Assembly (NCBI GenBank): GCA_016415585.1
Contig: CP066552.1
Location: forward strand, 4,030,001-4,094,000
Source of the DNA: Pectobacterium carotovorum
GTDB taxonomy: Bacteria > Pseudomonadota > Gammaproteobacteria > Enterobacterales > Enterobacteriaceae
Direction of reading: 5' to 3'
Length of the DNA: 64,000 bases
Every line of letters begins with the position of its first letter. Positions within the stretch are counted from its first letter, which is position 1. Positions 58,562 through 64,000 of this stretch are shown here, one piece after another. Under the pieces are notes generated by a model that saw only the letters and a program-made list of their open reading frames with translations, did no database searches and was not told the DNA's origin. The position numbers and the translations under genes were made by a program.

Positions 58562-61500
58562 TCAGGCCTGTGTTGGCGCTTGAATATCGGAGCTGGTGAT
58601 ATTGCCCTTTGCGTCGACTGTAAATACCGTTTTTTTGTAGTTACTGCTGTCAATCGCAACCAAGCGTGACAAATCATCAAAGGTAAAAATTCGGTTCGCG
58701 CTGAAGGGTCCATAAGCGATATCAGATACTGGCCCAGATGAAATGCCCGATTCCGCTACGACATTAAAGGTATAGATGTGGCCGGCTTGTAATGCAGTTT
58801 CAAATGTTAAAGGGCTCGAAGATACGATTTTTTGCTCAGTTTGTTCGCCGTTGTCATACAAGTTGGCTTTGTAGGACAACACATCATTTGACGTAGTAAA
58901 TGAACCGTTAAAGCGCAGAGCGACCAAACTCAGCATCGGATCAATAGGCTTAAACAACACCAGAGCGACTTGTTGTGACATCACTCCCAAAGAAATGCTG
59001 TTTGTTGATTGTACCGCAACGCTATATGGCGAATTTCCAACGAAACTCTCTATCGGAAATTGTGTGTTAGTGCCGTTTCCTGTGTAACTCATTTCCACTC
59101 CACCAGCACTGTCTGAAATGGTTGCTTTATAACCACTCCCCACTGAAGGATTGAGTAGGGTCCAGGCGACTGACAATGTGGTGATGTCATACTGGGTTGA
59201 AGTAATGGTCGGCGCGCCAGCAATCAATACTGCAGGCGCAGATTCCTCGCCAGTTATGCCGTTATAAGTAGCGGCAACTGCAATGGTATAATTTTCTTCT
59301 GCGTATAATGTTTGAAGTGGTACAAATGAGGTTGTTTTCTCTGTAGTCGTTAGAGAGAAATACTCAATGCCTTGCTTATAAACAGTGATGATATAGTTTG
59401 TGGGAGTGGTTAGGCCTGAATAAGTAAAGGTAAGCGTAACATCGTTTCCGCTGTAACTGACGGCAGTCAACACCGGAGCATCCAATGCAACGATCTCAAC
59501 GCTAGCACTTCTCGGACCAATGGCAACACCATTTACCGATGAAAGATTGACAGAATAGACACTTCCAGTGACGAATACCGTTGTCGGAGTTGCTGACATC
59601 GACGTACCGGAACCTTCGAATGTCTCCTGCTTGACCCCATTTTTAAACAAATCTAATTGATAGCCCATTCCAGTGTAAGTTACGTCAGGCAGTGTCCAAT
59701 TTACACTCAAGGTATTGTGACTGTAGGTTGCTGCAGTGATGGCTGGAAGTTGATAAATAATTAGCGCAGGCGTGGAGTACTCTCCAATCTGGTTAGCATT
59801 CGTGCTTGCTACTTTAACTACAAAGGTCTGATCACCAGTAAGTTGGCCTGCAAGGTTGTTGAAATTCGTGGTTAATCCACTGCCTTGCTTGTTTAACTTG
59901 ATAACGGTTCCTGCAAAAATAGAAGCAAGAAAGGTATTCGTATCAACACCTGCCGCTAACGTCCAATTTACCAACAAATCCGACCCGTTATAAATTGCAC
60001 TGTCGATAGTCGGCGGCGACAAAACAGTAATCGACTTCTTGCCGCCATATGGTCCCGTTGAAATACCGACATGGATAGCGCAGCCTATCAAGTAGCTATT
60101 ATCACTGGTCAAAGGAGGATTGGGTGTAAAATGAGTCGTTGGAGTATTTCCTTCGATTGTTTCTTGTAGGCTCCCATTTTTGTAGAGCGCTATCGTATAG
60201 GTGATGACGTTATTTGGAAGATTCGAAACTGAAACTGATACTGTTCCAGAACGATAATCAACCGAGGATATGTTGAGTGGCAATGTATAAATTGTCACTG
60301 CGTCACAATAAGGACCTATTGCATGTTCTTGAGTAATTGCGGCTTTTACTGAATAAGTATCTGTTGTAGAAAGGGGGGATGCGGGGATTAACGTTGCATT
60401 AGTTCCACTACCTTGGCTATTTTGAACAAGTGTACCTGCCTTATAAAGCGATAGCAGATAACCATATTCTCCTGCGTTCAAATTATCTGGATAGGTTAAA
60501 CCCGCATTCACGGTTGTGCCGTCGTAATTTATCAGGTTAAACACAGGTAATTGAGTTATCAAAGTTTGGGGACTAGAAGATGGTCCTAGAGCGACAGCAC
60601 TCTTATATGCAATTTTGATCTGGTACGTTGACGTATTCACCAAGGGTGCTGAAGGCGTGAATGTGTATTTTAATCCCGAGCCAGCAACGGTCTGTACCAA
60701 GGTCCCATCTTTGTATAATCCAATGTTCATTGACGTTGCGTTAACAGAAGTTGGGTTTTTACTCCAACTCGCGGTGATGTTCGAACCGTTGAAAGTAACT
60801 AATGAAATAGTTGGAGTTGCCTGAAAAATAATAGCTGCGCTTGAGGATGGACCTATGCTGACCGCGGTCGTTGAAAACACTGTAAACGAATAAACATCAG
60901 TCAATGTAAGTGGTGTATTTGGCGTGTAGCTGAAGTTTACAGCTATTTCACCGTTCACTGGTGTTACATTAATGGTGTCAACAATGACGCCATTTTTATT
61001 GAATGCAACTTGTGCGCAGGTACCGCTGCCTGAATTTTGATTCAAGTTGACGATACCCCTAAACACCTGGCCATCGAAGGTGACATTCGAGAGCGTATCA
61101 ACTTGCCAGATCACTTCAACTCGGTCAGACAACTCGCCAATACTTACTCCGTCGACGGTGGCCATAGCAACAGAGTAACTAGACGCAGTGGTAAAGTTAC
61201 CGGTATAGGTCAAACTAGCTTGAGATCCCACAGTTATCGGAGCATTTTGTACGACGTTGTCGTTCACAAAAAGTGAAAGTAATACACTGTCTCCGTAAAC
61301 AGATCCTGCAGGGTACGTTACTTGCCCGGTGATCACTTTCTGCTGGTTATTACTCACTAAAGATATCGTTGGTTTAACGATATAAACTGCAGCAAGTGCA
61401 CTTGCTGGACCGCTGAAACTCCCTGATAGCGCCTGTACGGTCAATGTGTACTGTTTTGTGTCTGAGGGAGTAAAACCTATAGTAAATGACTTAGATAACA

Positions 61501-62233
61501 AGCCGGCTGCTAACACCGTTTGTACGATGGTACCGTTCTCGTAGACCGTGATTTGATACTGCTGCGAACTGGTTGGATTCACGTAATCATAAGTAACGGT
61601 TATTTTGTTCGCTTGGTATTTCGAAGAAAGAATGCTTGGTACACCAAAAATGGTTACGTCGACACTATCTGAACTGGGCCCTGAGGATTTTCCAGACAAT
61701 ACAATTTTTCCATAAGTAACATACGTTCCTGGCTGAGAGGATAATGGTGCAACTGTTGTTATGGTGGCTGGAGACTGGGATGCATTACCTACGCCAACCA
61801 CAGCTTTCGGGGTCTTAGCTTCGAGGGTAAACTGACAACTCTGGTAACCGTTATAGATAGCTGGGACTGTGTAAGCTAGCGTAACGTTGAGATCATAACC
61901 AGTCGTAGCGGAGATTGTGGGTGCTTCTAAAACGAGCTGGATTAAATCAGATCCTGTTCCGTAGCCGCCACCCACTTTCTTGTACCAGATCTGCAAACTA
62001 TAAATCACCCCTGAAGTGAGCAAATTATTGGGGATGCTAAACGTACCAGTTGTGACTTCACTGGTGAAATTGTATAGGGATTTACCTGCAGACATGATGG
62101 ACAAGATGTAACCATCCATCTGCAGCAAAGGATCACTTAAATGCCATGTCGCATTTATTGTCTGGTCTTTTCCAATAAGATTGGAGACAGAAACACTATC
62201 AATGATAACTTTGGTGTTTGTTTCATCAGCCAA
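58562..62233 (-). CDS. Large protein of about 13 fibronectin-III-like repeats ending in one YD-like repeat
   Basis: This 1,223-residue protein is made of beta-sandwich repeats of about 90 residues. Each has an opening like ISxVxYxGxxxxVxWxxP, a YxxxLYKNGxxxxT(I/V) middle strand and a closing YxVxxAxxxxxxxGPxSxxxxI strand; about 13 can be counted. At the very end comes a single YD-type repeat, IFTFDDLSRLVAIDSSNYKK, then VFTVDAKGNITSS. The start is set at the TTG at 62233, which has GGAGAGGA seven bases upstream; an ATG at 62293 in the same frame has no ribosome site but cannot be excluded. No signal peptide or enzyme domain is seen. It lies between the Hint-domain gene and the Rhs gene, in the same reading frame as both. 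Confidence 0.8.
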   Translation of the reverse strand: MADETNTKVIIDSVSVSNLIGKDQTINATWHLSDPLLQMDGYILSIMSAGKSLYNFTSEVTTGTFSIPNNLLTSGVIYSLQIWYKKVGGGYGTGSDLIQLVLEAPTISATTGYDLNVTLAYTVPAIYNGYQSCQFTLEAKTPKAVVGVGNASQSPATITTVAPLSSQPGTYVTYGKIVLSGKSSGPSSDSVDVTIFGVPSILSSKYQANKITVTYDYVNPTSSQQYQITVYENGTIVQTVLAAGLLSKSFTIGFTPSDTKQYTLTVQALSGSFSGPASALAAVYIVKPTISLVSNNQQKVITGQVTYPAGSVYGDSVLLSLFVNDNVVQNAPITVGSQASLTYTGNFTTASSYSVAMATVDGVSIGELSDRVEVIWQVDTLSNVTFDGQVFRGIVNLNQNSGSGTCAQVAFNKNGVIVDTINVTPVNGEIAVNFSYTPNTPLTLTDVYSFTVFSTTAVSIGPSSSAAIIFQATPTISLVTFNGSNITASWSKNPTSVNATSMNIGLYKDGTLVQTVAGSGLKYTFTPSAPLVNTSTYQIKIAYKSAVALGPSSSPQTLITQLPVFNLINYDGTTVNAGLTYPDNLNAGEYGYLLSLYKAGTLVQNSQGSGTNATLIPASPLSTTDTYSVKAAITQEHAIGPYCDAVTIYTLPLNISSVDYRSGTVSVSVSNLPNNVITYTIALYKNGSLQETIEGNTPTTHFTPNPPLTSDNSYLIGCAIHVGISTGPYGGKKSITVLSPPTIDSAIYNGSDLLVNWTLAAGVDTNTFLASIFAGTVIKLNKQGSGLTTNFNNLAGQLTGDQTFVVKVASTNANQIGEYSTPALIIYQLPAITAATYSHNTLSVNWTLPDVTYTGMGYQLDLFKNGVKQETFEGSGTSMSATPTTVFVTGSVYSVNLSSVNGVAIGPRSASVEIVALDAPVLTAVSYSGNDVTLTFTYSGLTTPTNYIITVYKQGIEYFSLTTTEKTTSFVPLQTLYAEENYTIAVAATYNGITGEESAPAVLIAGAPTITSTQYDITTLSVAWTLLNPSVGSGYKATISDSAGGVEMSYTGNGTNTQFPIESFVGNSPYSVAVQSTNSISLGVMSQQVALVLFKPIDPMLSLVALRFNGSFTTSNDVLSYKANLYDNGEQTEQKIVSSSPLTFETALQAGHIYTFNVVAESGISSGPVSDIAYGPFSANRIFTFDDLSRLVAIDSSNYKKTVFTVDAKGNITSSDIQAPTQA

Positions 62234-62338
62234 GATCTGATCCTCTCCATTGTAAGTAGAACAGTTTTTCTTCCCTGCTACCCTACAGCTCATCTATCGG
62301 GCAATAGCAACACCGATAGATGAATGGATATTAATCAA

Positions 62339-64000
62339 CTAATTACTTGTTTCTTTTTTCCAGTTTTTGTAGTCTGCATGCCATTCTTTTGGAAGGCGCT
62401 GCAGAATGTCATCGTGATCTTTCCGGTAATATTTACCCCAGTATTCCTGCATTGAGTTATCGCCTACCAGAATATTTTCAGCATAAAACCCTGTGGAGGT
62501 ATGGTCGTTCTTATCCTCTCCCTCTAAGACTAAGTTCCAAACTTTTCCGCTGTAATTTTTGTTTTTTATCGAAACTATTTTAGTTTGACCTTCTGCATTG
62601 TAGATCTCTGTACCTACTTTGAGTTGACGTGCCAGCAGCACGCTATTTTTGCCGGATAAAACTGGGTGTTCTGCCGTCATTTCTACGCTGTTACCTTTGG
62701 CATCCGTGACCACGTAAATAACCCCCTCCTCATACCCTGGAATTGTGCTGGTTACCTTTTTAGGCTTTTTATTTTGGTTGGATAAGACCATATCTCCGAC
62801 CTCGATATCCTCCACTCGCTTCAATGAGCCGTCAGCCATCCGCACTTTGGTGCCCGGAGTTAAACAGCCCCAAGCAAACTCTAAATAATCAATTTCTGTG
62901 GTATCAAATGGTGTGCTACCGCCTTGTGTTGTGACATAGGCAGAAACTTTATCAAAGCCACTTGTTGCTGTTTGTACAGCGATCATGAAACTCATATCGA
63001 CACGAGTTAATGCATTAAAGCAAGCCTGTCCAAAATTAGCGTTTGCGAAATTCCAGCTCACAGTATTTCCGTTAGTTGTAAAATAGCTCAGCATATCGGC
63101 ACTGGTTTCACCCAGCGTACAGCCACCACCAGATGCATCATCCCAAATTATGAAGTTCACACTAGCATTACTGAGGTTCAATGTTGTGGGAACAGCGCTA
63201 GCATAGGTAACACTTCCTTGCATTGGGAACTGCACAACGCTACCACCACCATACGGGCCGTAGTCGCAGTCGGCAGTGTTACCAGGTGACCTTTGCAAGC
63301 ATGTCAGAATGTAGGGTACTTGGCGGCCGGGTTTCTGCACTGGTGCTGAGACCACTGGCGGCGACTGCGGAACCTCTATTGCTAATGCGGTATTTTGGAC
63401 ATTAAGGAAAACAGGTGAACCTGTTTTTGGCTGTATAAATACTGTACCTGTTGCAAGTACTTCATCCGTTGTTGTAGGTACACTCTGCCAGCTGCCTGCA
63501 GCACCTAATGCGGCGTCTTGACCAGCTCCATATTGAGTCGTCGTTGTGTGTGTGCCAATTGCAGTTTTAGTGGTATTGTCAAACAGCTGTAGAGTCAGTG
63601 CGGTGGCTATTGTACCCTCAGGAACCGAACTTATAAGCGTTGCTGTATAGTTGTAATTTTGAGTTGACTCTCGACCCAACTCAATAATTGCATTTATTGA
63701 CTCTGGCGACATTCCCGTTTCGGATAACAGTGAATAGGCTTGCTGATCCGGAGGAGACGAGGCGTGCTGAGTTTGTAGCGTTTCTAATGTTTGAAATAGT
63801 TGTGGAGAACTGGCTGGAGTATGCCCCGCTTTTGCGAGTTGGTTTTGTACATAGCGATAGTGATGTGCTTTTGATAAATCCAGCGCATATGGTACACCAG
63901 GCTTGGACTCCTGTACCAATTGCGCCAAATCACTTTTGTTTTGGCGTTCAGCAACACTCTCGTCACCTATAGCTTCTGAGCTATAAGCTGCAACATTGAG
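62339..64000 (-). CDS. Hint-domain protein (5' end off window)
   Basis: The frame is open from the right edge to a TAG at 62339, giving at least 553 residues; the true start lies outside the window. The first part (63000-64000) is a helical, Gln/Ala-rich region followed by beta-rich segments with QFPMQGSVTYASAVPTTLNL and FIIWDDASGGGCTLGE that I cannot assign. Near the C-terminus is a complete Hint (hedgehog/intein) domain at 62456-62866, followed by 38 residues with YYRKDHDDILQRLPKEWHADY. Hint domains in bacterial exoproteins release C-terminal parts by self-cleavage. It is the first of four genes that run in one direction with gaps of 12 to about 105 bases. Confidence 0.8.
   Translation of the reverse strand, partial: LNVAAYSSEAIGDESVAERQNKSDLAQLVQESKPGVPYALDLSKAHHYRYVQNQLAKAGHTPASSPQLFQTLETLQTQHASSPPDQQAYSLLSETGMSPESINAIIELGRESTQNYNYTATLISSVPEGTIATALTLQLFDNTTKTAIGTHTTTTQYGAGQDAALGAAGSWQSVPTTTDEVLATGTVFIQPKTGSPVFLNVQNTALAIEVPQSPPVVSAPVQKPGRQVPYILTCLQRSPGNTADCDYGPYGGGSVVQFPMQGSVTYASAVPTTLNLSNASVNFIIWDDASGGGCTLGETSADMLSYFTTNGNTVSWNFANANFGQACFNALTRVDMSFMIAVQTATSGFDKVSAYVTTQGGSTPFDTTEIDYLEFAWGCLTPGTKVRMADGSLKRVEDIEVGDMVLSNQNKKPKKVTSTIPGYEEGVIYVVTDAKGNSVEMTAEHPVLSGKNSVLLARQLKVGTEIYNAEGQTKIVSIKNKNYSGKVWNLVLEGEDKNDHTSTGFYAENILVGDNSMQEYWGKYYRKDHDDILQRLPKEWHADYKNWKKETSN
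62456..62866 (-). other. Hint (hedgehog/intein-like) domain
   Basis: The 137 residues begin at a Cys in AWGCLTPGTKVRMADGS, continue with VEDIEVGDMVLS, hold the block-B motif MTAEHPVLS with the Thr-x-x-His pair, and end in ENILVGDN followed by Ser. The size equals a minimal intein without endonuclease. The residue before the terminal Asn is Asp, where inteins usually have His. Confidence 0.85.

Noticed and set aside
43541..64000. T6SS-linked Rhs island
   Set aside because: No VgrG, EagR, PAAR motif or T6SS structural gene is present in the visible part; the left neighbour is an exporter of another type.

Overview
The window looks like a chromosomal segment of an enterobacterium close to Pectobacterium and related soft-rot bacteria. 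This is inferred from near-identity of the housekeeping proteins to enterobacterial families and from gene order (yjjZ, three tRNA-Leu, rsmC-holD-rimI, deoCABD, the yhb/ubi cluster, and metY-rimP-nusA-infB-rbfA-truB-rpsO-pnp-nlpI-deaD). The genus is an inference; no database search was possible.

Bases 1-5300 hold the end of a LysR regulator, a Fur-box-preceded yjjZ-like gene, three tRNA-Leu(CAG) copies with a stringent-type promoter, a divergent LysR regulator/aldo-keto reductase pair, rsmC, and overlapping holD-rimI. Bases 5300-12140 hold a 10-bp tandem repeat, a secreted discoidin-fold protein, and an iron cell-surface-signalling unit: ECF sigma factor, FecR-type anti-sigma, TonB-dependent receptor with STN domain, and a YddA/SbmA-type ABC transporter.

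Bases 12200-17000 are the nucleoside catabolism operon deoCABD (minus strand) with a long upstream regulatory region containing a perfect CRP site and direct repeats. Bases 17180-22000 hold yhbQ, yhbS, ubiT and the divergent ubiUV pair for O2-independent ubiquinone synthesis, then yhbW. Bases 22000-34480 are the minus-strand transcription/translation/RNA-decay block from metY to deaD, with tandem promoters, leader terminators and an infB-rbfA hairpin.

From about 34478 to the right edge the content changes to accessory DNA, visibly richer in A+T in the giant genes. It contains decayed IS3- and IS256-family transposases, a four-gene MacAB-TolC-like exporter (ATPase, permease, outer-membrane factor, fusion protein) whose junctions all overlap by 8 bp, and an adjacent Ser/Thr/Gln-rich protein interrupted by an amber codon. 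It also has an IS3-family element whose orfB is broken by a 28-bp tandem duplication. Finally there is a minus-strand series of four very large genes: a Hint-domain protein (running off the window), a 1,223-residue fibronectin-III-like array ending in one YD-like repeat, a 2,125-residue LamG/FnIII/Rhs protein, and a 2,867-residue Rhs-like protein with lectin-like inserts and a toxin-like C-terminal domain. I regard this last set as the most interesting part of the window. No CRISPR array, rRNA, phage integrase or complete secretion machine for the giant proteins was seen.
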